A DNA stretch of 64,000 nucleotides from Dickeya poaceiphila (GTDB taxonomy: Bacteria > Pseudomonadota > Gammaproteobacteria > Enterobacterales > Enterobacteriaceae): contig NZ_CP042220.2 of assembly GCF_007858975.2 (NCBI RefSeq), positions 2,976,001-3,040,000 on the forward strand, in the 5' to 3' direction. This document shows positions 29,895 through 39,078 of the stretch, in pieces (position 1 is the stretch's first letter; the number at the start of each line of letters is the position of its first letter). A model generated the notes under the pieces. It saw only the letters and a program-made list of their open reading frames with translations, had not been told where the DNA came from and searched no databases. The position numbers were made by a program, and so were the translations under genes.

Positions 29895-29947
29895 GTAATA
29901 ATTTATCTAAGTCTTAATTTGAATCCAGGAAAACTAATAAGGTCACT

Positions 29948-30151
29948 ATGAAAAAAATCGACTATCTAATGCGTTTGCGTAAATGCACAACCATCGATAC
30001 GCTTGAGCGTGTTATAGAAAAAAACAAGTACGAGCTTTCTAACGATGAACTTGAAATGTTCTATTCAGCCGCAGACCACCGTCTTGCAGAGTTAACGATG
30101 AATAAACTTTACGACAAAGTACCAACTGCTGTGTGGAAATATGTTCGATAA
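29948..30151 (+). CDS. hha: Hha, H-NS co-regulator (YmoA family)
   Basis: A 67-residue protein that binds the H-NS N-terminal domain and helps silence horizontally acquired and virulence genes in response to temperature and osmolarity. The sequence [31 protein letters not shown] is characteristic, including the cysteine at residue 13. The rest ([33 protein letters not shown]) matches full length. AGGAAAACTAATAAGGTCACT precedes the ATG. Downstream is a weak terminator-like hairpin. Confidence 0.96.
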   Translation: MKKIDYLMRLRKCTTIDTLERVIEKNKYELSNDELEMFYSAADHRLAELTMNKLYDKVPTAVWKYVR

Positions 30152-30463
30152 GTAGTAAAAACAGCAGCTCAATGCATAAACATAAAGACACTGTGCCGAT
30201 ATGCCGTCGGCCTTTGTTTTTTAGCAGCAAGAAAAAATCGCCCGTTTGTAACAAAAATTGTTCACTGCAACTTTTTTCATCACTACCTAAAGTTCTCTTT
30301 ATTGATTGCCCTGATACTCAGAATTAAATTTAATTGTCTTACTAAAAATTCTTGCTGCTGTCCCGCTCATCTAAAAAGCGCCATTATTGCACTAATGAGT
30401 GTCAGGAGATTAAATAGTTGACATGGCATCAACGCCATCAAAGGAAAGTTTGAGAAGATGAAG
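30152..30463. other. Intergenic region hha to ffs
   Basis: A 312-base gap between convergent hha and the 4.5S RNA gene. It holds a weak hairpin with T-tract at 30195-30222 and otherwise AT-rich sequence. E. coli has maa, ylaC and other genes between hha and ffs; none is seen here. Confidence 0.55.
30195..30222 (+). terminator. Candidate terminator of tomB-hha
   Basis: A five-base-pair stem (GCCGA/TCGGC) with a seven-base loop is followed by CTTTGTTTTTT. The stem is short, so confidence is modest. Confidence 0.4.
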
Positions 30464-30577
30464 TGGTGGAGACCCCGCCAGCTACATCCCGGCACACACG
30501 TCGCCTGCTGCGGCTGCTTCCTTCCGGACCTGACCGGGTCCACAGGTTAGTGTTGCGGGAGAACCAACAGGGCCTCC
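30464..30577 (-). ncRNA. ffs: 4.5S RNA (signal recognition particle RNA)
   Basis: This is the RNA of the bacterial SRP, which binds Ffh and targets nascent inner-membrane proteins to FtsY. On the minus strand the mature RNA runs from GGAGGCCCTGTTGG to GGGGTCTCCACC, about 114 bases, the E. coli length. The universally conserved apical domain (GGTCAGGTCCGGAAGGAAGCAGC, given here only as its core AGGTCCGGAAGGAAGCAGC) and the flanking GTTGGTTCTCCCGCAAC and GTGCCGGGATGTAGCTGG arms are all present, and the ends pair. End positions are set by comparison and may be off by a few bases. Confidence 0.96.
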
Positions 30578-30609
30578 ATTGACAGCCCCACTGTCGTGGA
30601 GCGGAGGGC

Positions 30610-30638
30610 ATTATCGGTGATGGACTGAGCAATTGCAA
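30610..30638 (-). promoter_or_regulatory. Sigma-70 promoter of ffs
   Basis: TTGCAA and GATAAT are separated by 17 bases on the minus strand. The start would fall near 30603, giving a leader of about 25 bases, in line with the precursor that RNase P trims in E. coli. The GC-rich discriminator (GCCCTCC) suggests growth-rate control. Confidence 0.8.
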
Positions 30639-30737
30639 GAAAACGGCGCTTAATCGCTGTTTTCTTACTCATCATCAGCTTTTATACTGCTGGTATTGGT
30701 CATTTTTCTATCCGTTTCCAACACGTTGACCCCATAC

Positions 30738-31064
30738 ATGACTACTGAGGTGGATAATTTTCGACAGCGCGTCATCCACGTTATCGCCGCAATTCCTTAC
30801 GGATGTGTTGTTACCTATGGCGATGTTGCACTCCTTGCCGGTTCATCGCGCGCAGCACGGCAAGTTGGCGGTATATTACGGGGCTTACCCGCTGGCAGCG
30901 AGTTACCCTGGTACCGGGTAATTAACCGGAAAGGTGAGATTTCACTTACAGGTCCAGATTTTCAGCGGCAAAAATCAGCCCTTCAATCTGAAGGAATAAT
31001 ATTGAATTCGGAAGGGAAGATCGATCTGGACAAATTCCGCTGGCGGTACATGCAAGGCCGTTAA
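30738..31064 (+). CDS. atl: Alkyltransferase-like protein Atl (YbaZ) with PWYR motif
   Basis: ATL proteins are relatives of O6-alkylguanine-DNA alkyltransferase that bind and flip O6-alkylguanine but cannot repair it, handing lesions to nucleotide excision repair. The 108-residue protein has the arginine-finger segment SRAARQVGGILRGLP and the wing region NRKGEISLTGP. The catalytic PCHR of true transferases is PWYR here (ELPWYRVINR). Trp for Cys is the ATL signature, but Tyr in place of His is unexpected. Start is uncertain: ATG at 30738, a GTG at 30750 and an upstream TTG at 30696 are all open; I took the ATG. The neighbourhood next to ffs and ybaY is as in E. coli. Confidence 0.9.
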   Translation: MTTEVDNFRQRVIHVIAAIPYGCVVTYGDVALLAGSSRAARQVGGILRGLPAGSELPWYRVINRKGEISLTGPDFQRQKSALQSEGIILNSEGKIDLDKFRWRYMQGR

Positions 31065-31089
31065 TACTGACCGCCAGCGAGAGAAGACA

Positions 31090-31647
31090 TTAATAAGATT
31101 GCAATAATAAACCAGAACTATCACCCGATGTCTCCGGCTCATTAGGTGTTAAAAACCCAGCAGGTTTCGCAGGTACCGGCACGGCTGGCACCGGTATCAA
31201 GGTCAGATCGGCATTATTCACCCCATTGCTGACCACTGGCATCACATGTTCAGTAATCAGTGTCACCCGGTTGTTAATAGCAACAGCGGCGCTTAGCAGA
31301 ATTCGGGCATCAGGCCGAATTTCTGACGGGTTATAAGGCAGTACAAACCGGAATGGTGCCTGCTGGCCTTCAGTTCGGATAACCCGCTGGGAGATAACTT
31401 TTGAGGGTACATCTGGAATAGACGCATCAGATACCGTTACCGTCAGCACCGAATCTGGTGGCAACGCGATTTTTTGGCGAATATTGATTGTGCCAGTCAC
31501 AGTGGGCATTCCGCTAACAGGTTGGGAAAGCCTCTGAACCTGCCCTATTGCCGGTGCAGCCGCCTCAGAAACAGTACTATGGTTATTCACGCATCCGGAA
31601 AGTGCGGACAATACCGTAATACCGCCAAAGATATGCCATAATCTCAT
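31090..31647 (-). CDS. ybaY: YbaY-family lipoprotein
   Basis: A 185-residue lipoprotein with signal MRLWHIFGGITVLSALSGC and the acylated cysteine at residue 19. Asn at +2 makes the outer membrane the likely site. The body holds a YbaY/YscW-type beta-sandwich domain: TVTGTINIRQKIALPPDSVLTVTVSDASIPD and PFRFVLPYNPSEI. The tail is Pro/Ala-rich (PVPAVPVPAKPAG). The YscW relative is a pilotin-like lipoprotein of type III secretion, but YbaY itself has no clear function. It is convergent with atl and divergent from tesB. Confidence 0.9.
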   Translation of the reverse strand: MRLWHIFGGITVLSALSGCVNNHSTVSEAAAPAIGQVQRLSQPVSGMPTVTGTINIRQKIALPPDSVLTVTVSDASIPDVPSKVISQRVIRTEGQQAPFRFVLPYNPSEIRPDARILLSAAVAINNRVTLITEHVMPVVSNGVNNADLTLIPVPAVPVPAKPAGFLTPNEPETSGDSSGLLLQSY

Positions 31648-31880
31648 AGGCTAAGCCTCCTTAATATTATTCTATTCAAGATGACGGTCAGCTAATACCG
31701 CATCTGTTAATAAGTATGAACCAACCAGCATGACAATTATGGTGGAAAATTCCGATAGTTATGGCGCTGTCCATTACTATCTCAATTTGCTGCTCAGGCT
31801 CTGCCAAGGTGTTTTGACGAAAACCGGTTTCTTATTGCGGTAAATTAGTTACGTAATCACATTACTCTAAAGGCTGAACT

Positions 31881-32744
31881 ATGGGTCAGGCATTACAAAA
31901 TCTTCTCGATCTGCTGAATCTGGAAAAACTGGAAGAAGGACTATTCCGTGGTCAAAGTCAGGATCTGGGATTACGTCAGGTATTTGGTGGACAGGTAGTC
32001 GGCCAGGCATTGTCAGCTGCCAGACAAACCGTACCCGCAGAGCGCTTCGTCCACTCGTTTCACAGCTACTTTCTGCTCCCTGGCGATAGCCAGAAACCGA
32101 TTATTTATGATGTAGAGACACTGCGAGACGGTAACAGCTTTAGTGCCAGACGCGTCAGTGCCATTCAGAATGGCCGTTCGATTTTTTACATGACAGCCTC
32201 TTTTCAGACTCGTCAAAGCGGCTTTGAACATCAAAATGAGATGCCACAAGTAATACCACCTGAAGAACTCCCATCTGAACAGGATATTGCCCGTAGCATG
32301 GAACATTTGATTCCGCCGGCTATGCGACAAATTTTTACTGCTGACAGACCGATTGAGATTCGTCCGGTAACATTCCATAACCCATTAAAAGGCGAAGTTT
32401 CTCCTCCAGTCAGGCAAGTATGGTTTCGTGCCAATGGCACCATGCCTGATGACGAGAGAACACACCAATATCTGCTCGGCTATACCTCCGATTGCCACTT
32501 CCTGCTTACGGCGCTGCAACCGCATGGCGTAGGATTCCTTGAGCAAGGTATGCAAGTCGCCACCATTGACCATGCCATGTGGTTCCACCGACCGTTCCGT
32601 CTGGATGATTGGCTGCTTTACACCGTTGAAAGCCCCTCAGCCTCTGGTGCTCGCGGATTTGTACGCGGCCATTTCTACACCCGTGAAGGTGTGCTGGTGG
32701 CCTCCAGTGCACAGGAAGGCGTCATCCGGCGGCATGGACAATAA
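31881..32744 (+). CDS. tesB: Acyl-CoA thioesterase II TesB
   Basis: TesB hydrolyses medium- to long-chain acyl-CoA, including 3-hydroxyacyl-CoA, to free acid and CoA. The 287-residue protein is a tandem double hot-dog. The catalytic residues of the E. coli enzyme (Asp204, Thr228, Gln278) have counterparts in [23 protein letters not shown] and SSAQEGVIR. The N-terminal half carries [18 protein letters not shown] and FHSYFL. The ATG has AAAGG upstream. It converges on amtB and shares a bidirectional terminator with it. Confidence 0.97.
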   Translation: MGQALQNLLDLLNLEKLEEGLFRGQSQDLGLRQVFGGQVVGQALSAARQTVPAERFVHSFHSYFLLPGDSQKPIIYDVETLRDGNSFSARRVSAIQNGRSIFYMTASFQTRQSGFEHQNEMPQVIPPEELPSEQDIARSMEHLIPPAMRQIFTADRPIEIRPVTFHNPLKGEVSPPVRQVWFRANGTMPDDERTHQYLLGYTSDCHFLLTALQPHGVGFLEQGMQVATIDHAMWFHRPFRLDDWLLYTVESPSASGARGFVRGHFYTREGVLVASSAQEGVIRRHGQ

Positions 32745-32761
32745 TCGCTAATTTGAGATGT

Positions 32762-32793
32762 AAAAAAACCACCTTTTTCAAGGTGGTTTTTTT
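32762..32793. terminator. Bidirectional terminator between tesB and amtB
   Basis: Stem CCACCTT/AAGGTGG is flanked by seven As on the left and seven Ts on the right, so it gives a U-tract on both strands. It serves tesB (plus) and glnK-amtB (minus). Confidence 0.92.
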
Positions 32794-32838
32794 GAGTTCA
32801 TTAGGGTAACAGTGATATCCGTTACCGAACGAGAAAAA

Positions 32839-34131
32839 TTATTGGTTGTACGCGTTTTCGCCGTGGCTGTTGACGTCCAATCCCTCGCGCTCTTGTTCTT
32901 CCGGTACACGCAGACCAACCGCAATATCCGCAACCTTGAAAGAGATGAACGCAGCAACACCAGACCATACGATAGCAACAATCACGCTAAACAGCTGAAC
33001 CCATACCTGATGAGCCATGGTCACACCCTGAGCATAACCAGTACCACCCAGTGATGAAGCAGTAAACACGCCAGTCAGCAAGCATCCGACGATACCACAC
33101 ACGCCATGCACACCGAACACATCACAAGGATCGTCAACACGCAGCCATTTCTTCAGCACGGTCACGCCCCACAGGCCAGCAAAGCCACCAGCAAAGCCGA
33201 TCACCATTGCGCCACCGATACCCACAGTACCCGCTGCTGGTGTAATGGCAACCAAGCCCGCGATACAACCGGAACAGGCACCCAACAGAGAGGGTTTGCC
33301 ACGAGTAACCCACTCACCCAGCACCCATGCCAGGATTGCAGCGGCAGTAGCCACCACAGTGGTCAGGAACGCCAGACCAGCAATATTGTTAGCGGCGGCA
33401 GCAGAACCCGCGTTAAAACCGAACCAGCCGATATACAGGATCGCGGTACCTAAAAACACTGTCGGCAGATTGTGTGGTTTGAACGCCTCTTTACCGAAAC
33501 CGACACGTTTGCCCAACAGTAATGCGCCAACCAGACCAGCCACTGCAGCATTGATATGCACCACCGTACCACCGGCGAAGTCCAGCGCACCATCTGCCGC
33601 CAGATAACCTCCACCCCATACCATATGAGTCATCGGCAAATAAGACAACGTGAACCACAGTGCAGAGAAGATCAACACAGCAGAGAAACGCACGCGTTCA
33701 CCCAAAGCACCAAGCACCAAGCCTACTGTGATACAAGCAAAGGACGCCTGATACGCCACATGAATAAACTGGTAAAAAGTACCGCTGACTGAGTTGATAT
33801 CAATGCCATTCAGCATGAAGTTAGTCAGACCACCAAAGAACGGGCTGCCGGTGCTAAATGCCACACTGTAGCCATAAATCACCCACAAGATACAGACCAG
33901 GGCAAAAGCTACTGTTATTTGGGTCAGCATAGACAGCACGTTTTTGCTGCGAATCAAACCACCGTAGAACAACGCCAGACCAGGAAGCGTCATGAACAGT
34001 ACCAATGCCGTACAAATCATCATGAACGCGTTGTCCGCCTTATCCACTACAGGTGCCGGCGTATCCGCCATAGCCCATGCTGGAAGCATGGCTGCCGCCC
34101 CTAAACCTAACGACAAGGAAAATTTCTTCAT
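32839..34131 (-). CDS. amtB: Ammonium transporter AmtB
   Basis: AmtB is a trimeric inner-membrane channel for ammonium, shut by GlnK when nitrogen is plentiful. With the chosen start the product is 430 residues, with a cleavable signal peptide (MKKFSLSLGLGAAAMLPAWAMA) and eleven membrane helices. The twin pore histidines lie in GGTVVHINAAVAGL and DVFGVHGVCGIVG, and the family signature HNLPTVFLGTAILYIGWFGFNAGS is intact. The C-terminal tail (GLRVPEEQEREGLDVNSHGENAY) that contacts GlnK is conserved. An ATG four codons further upstream sits directly against AGGG with no spacing, so I preferred the internal one. It forms an operon with glnK. Confidence 0.96.
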   Translation of the reverse strand: MKKFSLSLGLGAAAMLPAWAMADTPAPVVDKADNAFMMICTALVLFMTLPGLALFYGGLIRSKNVLSMLTQITVAFALVCILWVIYGYSVAFSTGSPFFGGLTNFMLNGIDINSVSGTFYQFIHVAYQASFACITVGLVLGALGERVRFSAVLIFSALWFTLSYLPMTHMVWGGGYLAADGALDFAGGTVVHINAAVAGLVGALLLGKRVGFGKEAFKPHNLPTVFLGTAILYIGWFGFNAGSAAAANNIAGLAFLTTVVATAAAILAWVLGEWVTRGKPSLLGACSGCIAGLVAITPAAGTVGIGGAMVIGFAGGFAGLWGVTVLKKWLRVDDPCDVFGVHGVCGIVGCLLTGVFTASSLGGTGYAQGVTMAHQVWVQLFSVIVAIVWSGVAAFISFKVADIAVGLRVPEEQEREGLDVNSHGENAYNQ

Positions 34132-34174
34132 TTTTTCATTCATCCCTATTTAATAAGGCTAAATCAGGTAATAG

Positions 34175-34513
34175 TTATAGTGCGGCTTCATCAGTTTCGC
34201 CGGTACGGATACGGATGACACGCTGCAGTTCCGCAACAAAAATTTTGCCATCGCCAATCTTACCCGTGTAAGCGGCTTTGCTGATCACATCAATAACTTC
34301 ATCCAGTTGGTCATCAGCGATCGCAATATCGATCTTCACCTTTGGCAAAAAATTAACGCTGTACTCTGCGCCGCGATACAATTCTGCGTGCCCTTTCTGG
34401 CGCCCAAACCCTTTCACCTCAGTGACGGTAAGCCCCTGGATGCCCACAGAAGACAGTGCTTCACGTACATCTTCCAGCTTGAACGGTTTAATTACCACAG
34501 TAACCAGTTTCAT
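34175..34513 (-). CDS. glnK: Nitrogen regulatory PII protein GlnK
   Basis: The 112-residue PII protein senses glutamine through uridylylation and ATP/2-oxoglutarate, and blocks AmtB in its unmodified form. The T-loop with the modified tyrosine (GHAELYRGAEYSVNFLPK, Tyr51) and the signature EVKGFGRQKGH are intact, as is the C-terminal GKIFVAELQRVIRIRTGE. The ATG at 34513 gives the standard MKLVTVVIKPFKLEDVREAL start; six codons of upstream open frame are not part of the family. A sigma-54 promoter 70 bases upstream and an NtrC-type site control glnK-amtB. Confidence 0.98.
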   Translation of the reverse strand: MKLVTVVIKPFKLEDVREALSSVGIQGLTVTEVKGFGRQKGHAELYRGAEYSVNFLPKVKIDIAIADDQLDEVIDVISKAAYTGKIGDGKIFVAELQRVIRIRTGETDEAAL

Positions 34514-34582
34514 CCTCATCCCCCTAACCATGTAAGTTCAGGCTATTGCCCGTCACTCTCAATATCTCCACGCATCACTTAA

Positions 34583-34598
34583 AGCAAATCGTGTGCCA
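34583..34598 (-). promoter_or_regulatory. Sigma-54 (-24/-12) promoter of glnK-amtB
   Basis: On the minus strand TGGCACACGATTTGCT matches the RpoN consensus TGGCAC-N5-TTGCW exactly, with GG at -24 and GC at -12. It lies 70 bases before the glnK start. Confidence 0.92.
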
Positions 34599-34706
34599 CA
34601 AATCCCACACCGATATAAAAGCGATGAAACGTGATGCTTTAAAGACAGAAAAGAAGATGACTGGATGAAGTATGAACACTAAATGGGAAAAACAGGAGCG
34701 CGTGAC

Positions 34707-34721
34707 GCACAAAAATAGTGC
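34707..34721. promoter_or_regulatory. NtrC-type enhancer site upstream of glnK
   Basis: GCACAAAAATAGTGC (reverse complement GCACTATTTTTGTGC) has the GCAC-N7-GTGC dyad of NtrC boxes. It lies about 135 bases upstream of the expected glnK transcription start, a normal enhancer distance. Confidence 0.75.
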
Positions 34722-34806
34722 ATCACGCTTAGTTTCAGTGCAACACACTGTACAACAAGGAATGATCTGCCAAATTATGGTGCGAAATGCTGCACTGCGT
34801 TGGCAG

Positions 34807-36600
34807 TCATGGTGCCTGAGAGATCAGTGCGACGGAGTCATGTGGCTGCGAAAAAGTTAATTCCTTGCCCGCCTGCTGCAGTTGATACATCTGATAGTAT
34901 CGGCCTTCCTTTGCCAGCAATTGTTCGTGCGTTCCCTGCTCCACCGTTCTGCCATGATGCAGCACCAGAATATTGTCTGCTTCGACAATAGTAGACAAAC
35001 GATGCGCAATCACCACCAATGTTGTATAGGAACGCACCAGCCGCAACGCTCGCTGGATAGCCTGTTCAGTACCGGAATCGATATTGGCGGTCGCTTCATC
35101 CAGAATTAAAATTCTTGGCGTCGCCACCAGCACCCTGGCCAGCGCCAGCAGTTGCTTTTGCCCAACGGACAGGTTATTGCCCTGCTCGCCAATCCGACTA
35201 TGAATGCCTTCCGGCATGTTACGCACCAGCGATGCCAGTTGCACCATCTCCAGCGCCTGCCAAACTATTTCCTCACTGATGTCACGCCCCAGTGTGACAT
35301 TCGCGTACATAGAATCGGCCAACACCACTGGATCCTGCTGCACCATCGCCACATGCTGGCGCAATACCTGATGCGATAAGCTCGGCAACAGACGATTATC
35401 CAGACGAATTTCCCCGCTATCTGGTGCGTAATACCCCATCAGCAGGTTTGCCAGCGTACTTTTACCACTCCCGGTATGCCCAACTAACGCGACAAATCCC
35501 CGATCCGGCACATGCAGCTCAATGTGATGCAACACCGGCCTGTCTTTATGATAAGAAAACGTCACTTTATTGATATCAATGCGCCCACTCTCTAACGCAC
35601 GAATATCATCACCGTATTGCTGACAGGCACCATCCATCAATTCAAAAATACGCTCTCCGGCTACAACGGCCTGCTGCAACATCGATTGCTGGGTGGTCAA
35701 TTCAATCAGTGGCTCATTCAACCGGCCTAAATAGTTGATAAAGGCATACAACACCCCAACGCCTACAGAACCGACAGCACTAAACCCAAATTGTAGCAAC
35801 AGACCGCACATCACCAGTGCCGAAAACAGGCTTAGCAGTGGGCGCAACAGGAACCCATCCAACCTCAGTGTCTGCATACGCGTGTCATAATGCGACCAAC
35901 TGGCGACGCTAAGCTTTTTACCAAACCTTATCTGTTGACGAAACTGTTGGATAATATTCATGCCACTGATGGATTCGTTGAAGCCATCATTGATATCCGC
36001 CAGGTAACTACGCATCCGGCGAACGACAGGCGTGCTGTAGCGTTGATAAATCGCCATAACAATTGCTACTGCCGGAAAAATTGTGGTGGCCACCAGCGCC
36101 ATACGCCAGTCCAGGCTGAACATGGCAATCAGCATCGCCCCAATTAGCGCGGCGCTGCGCAGTACACTGCCCACCACCATCACGTACAGATCCCGAACCA
36201 CTTCCGTATCATTAGTCACGCGGGAAATTAACTGCCCGACGGGTTGGGTGTCAAACACCGACAAGGGTTGACGCAAAGCGGCATCCATTACATCAATGCG
36301 CAACTGCTGCACGACACCAACCGCAACACGATTGAACATCAACGCCTGAATATAGTGCAACAGCGCCGCCATGATCTGTAACAGGACATATACTGTCGCC
36401 AGACTGGCCGCAATCAGCAATGGAAACTCGCCTTTACTCACCACATGATCAATGAAATAACTGACCAGCACCGGACCTGCGACTTCTGCTCCAGCCGCTA
36501 CCCATAATAGCAACACACCGGTTCCGAGCGTTTTCTTCCACGGCAGCCCGTAAGCCAATAGCCGTCTCAGTGTCGGCCATAACGCACGGGGATTATTCAT
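34807..36600 (-). CDS. mdlB: ABC exporter half-transporter MdlB
   Basis: MdlB pairs with MdlA to form a heterodimeric inner-membrane ABC exporter. With the chosen start it has 597 residues: six membrane helices (about 25-310) then the ATPase with Walker [15 protein letters not shown], signature [17 protein letters not shown], Walker [13 protein letters not shown] and switch AHRLST. Its Walker B keeps the catalytic Glu. The longer open frame upstream reads through mdlA in another frame and is not coding; [15 protein letters not shown] at 36600 is the E. coli-like start and overlaps the mdlA stop by 8 bases. The substrate is unknown. Confidence 0.94.
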   Translation of the reverse strand: MNNPRALWPTLRRLLAYGLPWKKTLGTGVLLLWVAAGAEVAGPVLVSYFIDHVVSKGEFPLLIAASLATVYVLLQIMAALLHYIQALMFNRVAVGVVQQLRIDVMDAALRQPLSVFDTQPVGQLISRVTNDTEVVRDLYVMVVGSVLRSAALIGAMLIAMFSLDWRMALVATTIFPAVAIVMAIYQRYSTPVVRRMRSYLADINDGFNESISGMNIIQQFRQQIRFGKKLSVASWSHYDTRMQTLRLDGFLLRPLLSLFSALVMCGLLLQFGFSAVGSVGVGVLYAFINYLGRLNEPLIELTTQQSMLQQAVVAGERIFELMDGACQQYGDDIRALESGRIDINKVTFSYHKDRPVLHHIELHVPDRGFVALVGHTGSGKSTLANLLMGYYAPDSGEIRLDNRLLPSLSHQVLRQHVAMVQQDPVVLADSMYANVTLGRDISEEIVWQALEMVQLASLVRNMPEGIHSRIGEQGNNLSVGQKQLLALARVLVATPRILILDEATANIDSGTEQAIQRALRLVRSYTTLVVIAHRLSTIVEADNILVLHHGRTVEQGTHEQLLAKEGRYYQMYQLQQAGKELTFSQPHDSVALISQAP

Positions 36601-38359
36601 TCGATTGTTCCTCACAGGGTGAATCATCCAGCGCGGCTTCCAGTTGCTGATAGCGGAACATATCACGATACCATCCAGCCTGCTGCGACAGGTACGCATG
36701 ATCGCCACGCTGCGCCACATATCCTTGCTGCAACACCAGAATTTCATCGGCATCTACCAGTGCCGACAAGCGATGTGCACTGATAATCAGGGTCCGTTTC
36801 TGCCCCCACTGGCGCAAGTTGCTCAAAATCTGGTGTTCCGTGCGTCCATCTACCGCTGACAATGCATCATCCAGCACCAGCACTTCAGCTTCCAGCAACA
36901 GCGCGCGAGCAATGGCAATGCGTTGTTTTTGACCACCAGACAGCATGACTCCCCGTTCACCCACCTCAGTTTGGTATCCCTGCGGCAGGCGAAGGATGTC
37001 ATCATGTACATTTGCCAACCGCGCCGCTTCTTCTATTTGTTGTTGGGAAGCATCAGGGCGGCCCAGCGCGATGTTATTAGCTACTGAATCCGAAAACAGG
37101 AACGGCGTCTGACTCACTACCGCAAAGCGGCTGCGCAGTGCATCCAACTGAATGTGGTGCAATGGTTGCTGATGATAGGTAATCTGCCCTTGCTCAACAT
37201 CAAAATAACGCAGAAGCAATGCCAGCAACGTACTCTTGCCAGAACCGGTTGGACCGCAAAGCCCCAGCGTTTTTCCCGGCGCCAATGTAAAGCGAACATC
37301 ATTGAGCACCAACGCCGCACTCCCCGGATAGTGGAATGCGTCAATCCTTGCAACCAACGTTCCAGAGTCAGCGGGTAATGCCTGAAAACCATCTACCACT
37401 ACCGGCTCTTCAGACAATAATTGACGGATTCGACCGTAAGCAGCGCTACCTCGCTCAACAATATTAAACATCCAGGCTAACGCCAGCATCGGCCAAATCA
37501 TCAACCCCAGATACATCACAAAGCTGGTTAATGCCCCCAGAGTCAGGGCACCATTAATCACCATCCAGCTACCGCCACCGACGGCCAGCAAATTAGAAAT
37601 CGCTACCGCGATATAAATGGTCGGGTCGAAACGCGCATCTATACGCGCCACTCGCATATTTTTTTGTCCGGCGTCAGCAGCGACCTGAGCAAAACGACCC
37701 GACTGATGATCTTCTAGTCCAAAGGCTTTGATCATGCGAATACTGATAAGGCTCTCCTGAGCATGGTCATTGAGTGAGGAAAAAGCAGCCTGTGCGTCCT
37801 TGAAACGTTGATGCAACTGGGTGCCATAACGCTTAATGATCACAGCCATCAATGGCATTGGCACCAGCGCTATTAGCGTCAACTGCCAACTCAGTTGGGT
37901 ACACATCACTACCAGTACCGCACATCCCATCACCATGGAATCAACCAGCGTTAACACCCCTTCACCGGCGGCAAACACAACCCGATCCACGTCATTGGTG
38001 GCACGGGCAAGCAAGTCTCCAGTACGGTGGCGAAGATAAAAGGCAGGATGCTGCCGACTCAGTTGGCGATAGAAATCTTCACGCAGTTCAACGGCCAATT
38101 GATAGGCTGCACCAAACAGCCATATACGCCAGAAATAGCGCAATAGATAGGTCAATAAGGCGACCAGCAGAATTCCGCCAATCCACCACAGCACCGAGGA
38201 TGTGGCCATTTGATGCTGTGTTACGCCATCAACAATAATGCCAACCAGTCTGGGCGGCAGCAATTGCAGGATAGCAATCACAATCAACAGGATTACCGCC
38301 CCCATATAGCGCTTCCATTCACGGCGGAAATACCATCCCAGTTGAACAAAGAGTCTCAC
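36593..38359 (-). CDS. mdlA: ABC exporter half-transporter MdlA
   Basis: The 588-residue partner of MdlB has the type I exporter layout: a membrane domain in the first 310 residues (start [22 protein letters not shown]), then an ATPase with Walker [15 protein letters not shown], signature [18 protein letters not shown], Walker [13 protein letters not shown] and switch SAHRLSA. The residue after the Walker B aspartate is Asp rather than the catalytic Glu, so this site is probably degenerate, a normal feature of heterodimeric exporters. It is the first gene of mdlA-mdlB and lies 81 bases downstream of decR on the same strand. Confidence 0.94.
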   Translation of the reverse strand: MRLFVQLGWYFRREWKRYMGAVILLIVIAILQLLPPRLVGIIVDGVTQHQMATSSVLWWIGGILLVALLTYLLRYFWRIWLFGAAYQLAVELREDFYRQLSRQHPAFYLRHRTGDLLARATNDVDRVVFAAGEGVLTLVDSMVMGCAVLVVMCTQLSWQLTLIALVPMPLMAVIIKRYGTQLHQRFKDAQAAFSSLNDHAQESLISIRMIKAFGLEDHQSGRFAQVAADAGQKNMRVARIDARFDPTIYIAVAISNLLAVGGGSWMVINGALTLGALTSFVMYLGLMIWPMLALAWMFNIVERGSAAYGRIRQLLSEEPVVVDGFQALPADSGTLVARIDAFHYPGSAALVLNDVRFTLAPGKTLGLCGPTGSGKSTLLALLLRYFDVEQGQITYHQQPLHHIQLDALRSRFAVVSQTPFLFSDSVANNIALGRPDASQQQIEEAARLANVHDDILRLPQGYQTEVGERGVMLSGGQKQRIAIARALLLEAEVLVLDDALSAVDGRTEHQILSNLRQWGQKRTLIISAHRLSALVDADEILVLQQGYVAQRGDHAYLSQQAGWYRDMFRYQQLEAALDDSPCEEQSNE

Positions 38360-38440
38360 GCGTTTTCAGTCCATCAGCTACATAGCAAAGTAGAATGCAG
38401 TAAACAGGTCATTATACATAAAGTGAATAGTGAATTAATT

Positions 38441-38902
38441 TTATACCTGCAGGGGCAAGGCTGTTGTTTGTTTAATACACTCCATGGCGAAACTGGAGGT
38501 GACATCAACCAGCCCCGGTATACCATTGACCAAACGTTTGTAAAAAGCATCGTAGCTTTTCATATCAGCTACCTGAACCTGCATCAGATAGTCGTATTCT
38601 CCCGCCATGCGATAAAACGCCAGCACCTCAGGCATATCGGAAACAAAACGGGAAAATTCACGATACCAGGCGCTGTTATGTTGCTGTGTCTTCAATAACA
38701 CAAATGCCGTTAGCCCCAACCCCAATTTTTCGTTATCCAGCAACGCAACGCGCGACTTGATATATCCCTCATCCTCCAGCCGTTTAAGCCGTTTCCAGCA
38801 CGGGGTGGAAGTCAGGTTCACTGCCTCAGCCAACGCCTGCAGTGAAAGAGTGCAATCCTGCTGTAGCAATGACAGCAAAATACGATCAGTTTTATCCAGC
38901 AT
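38441..38902 (-). CDS. decR: Lrp/AsnC-family regulator DecR (YbaO, CcdR-type)
   Basis: The 153-residue protein has an N-terminal helix-turn-helix ([47 protein letters not shown]) and a C-terminal Lrp-type ligand-binding and oligomerisation domain ([35 protein letters not shown]). In E. coli DecR is a cysteine-responsive activator of a cysteine detoxification operon; in Pantoea the orthologue CcdR drives the desulfhydrase gene ccdA (published work recalled, not checked). Here it is divergently transcribed from exactly such an enzyme, with 176 bases between them holding two inverted repeats, so the same role is likely. Confidence 0.92.
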   Translation of the reverse strand: MLDKTDRILLSLLQQDCTLSLQALAEAVNLTSTPCWKRLKRLEDEGYIKSRVALLDNEKLGLGLTAFVLLKTQQHNSAWYREFSRFVSDMPEVLAFYRMAGEYDYLMQVQVADMKSYDAFYKRLVNGIPGLVDVTSSFAMECIKQTTALPLQV

Positions 38903-38913
38903 AGTGATATAAA

Positions 38914-38930
38914 AGAGAAAAATTTTCTCT
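38914..38930. promoter_or_regulatory. Palindrome in decR-desulfhydrase intergenic region (candidate operator)
   Basis: AGAGAAAAATTTTCTCT is an eight-base inverted repeat around one central base, only 12 bases upstream of the decR start. It is a candidate DecR site; the assignment is inferred from position and symmetry. Confidence 0.5.
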
Positions 38931-38941
38931 AGTTAGCACTC

Positions 38942-38976
38942 TTTACAGACAAAAAAGCAATCTTTTTTTCTGTAAA
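38942..38976. promoter_or_regulatory. Second imperfect inverted repeat between decR and desulfhydrase gene
   Basis: TTTACAGA and TCTGTAAA (eight bases each) bracket A-rich and T-rich inner arms over 35 bases. It could be a further regulator site or the binding region of an Lrp octamer. No assay supports this. Confidence 0.45.
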
Positions 38977-39078
38977 AACCGATACGCTAAATCATATCCC
39001 TCCAAGCTCATGTACGTACTACATCAGTTGGTGGAACACCGCGTGAGAATATGACTATTTTTCAGCAGGACAACTAAC

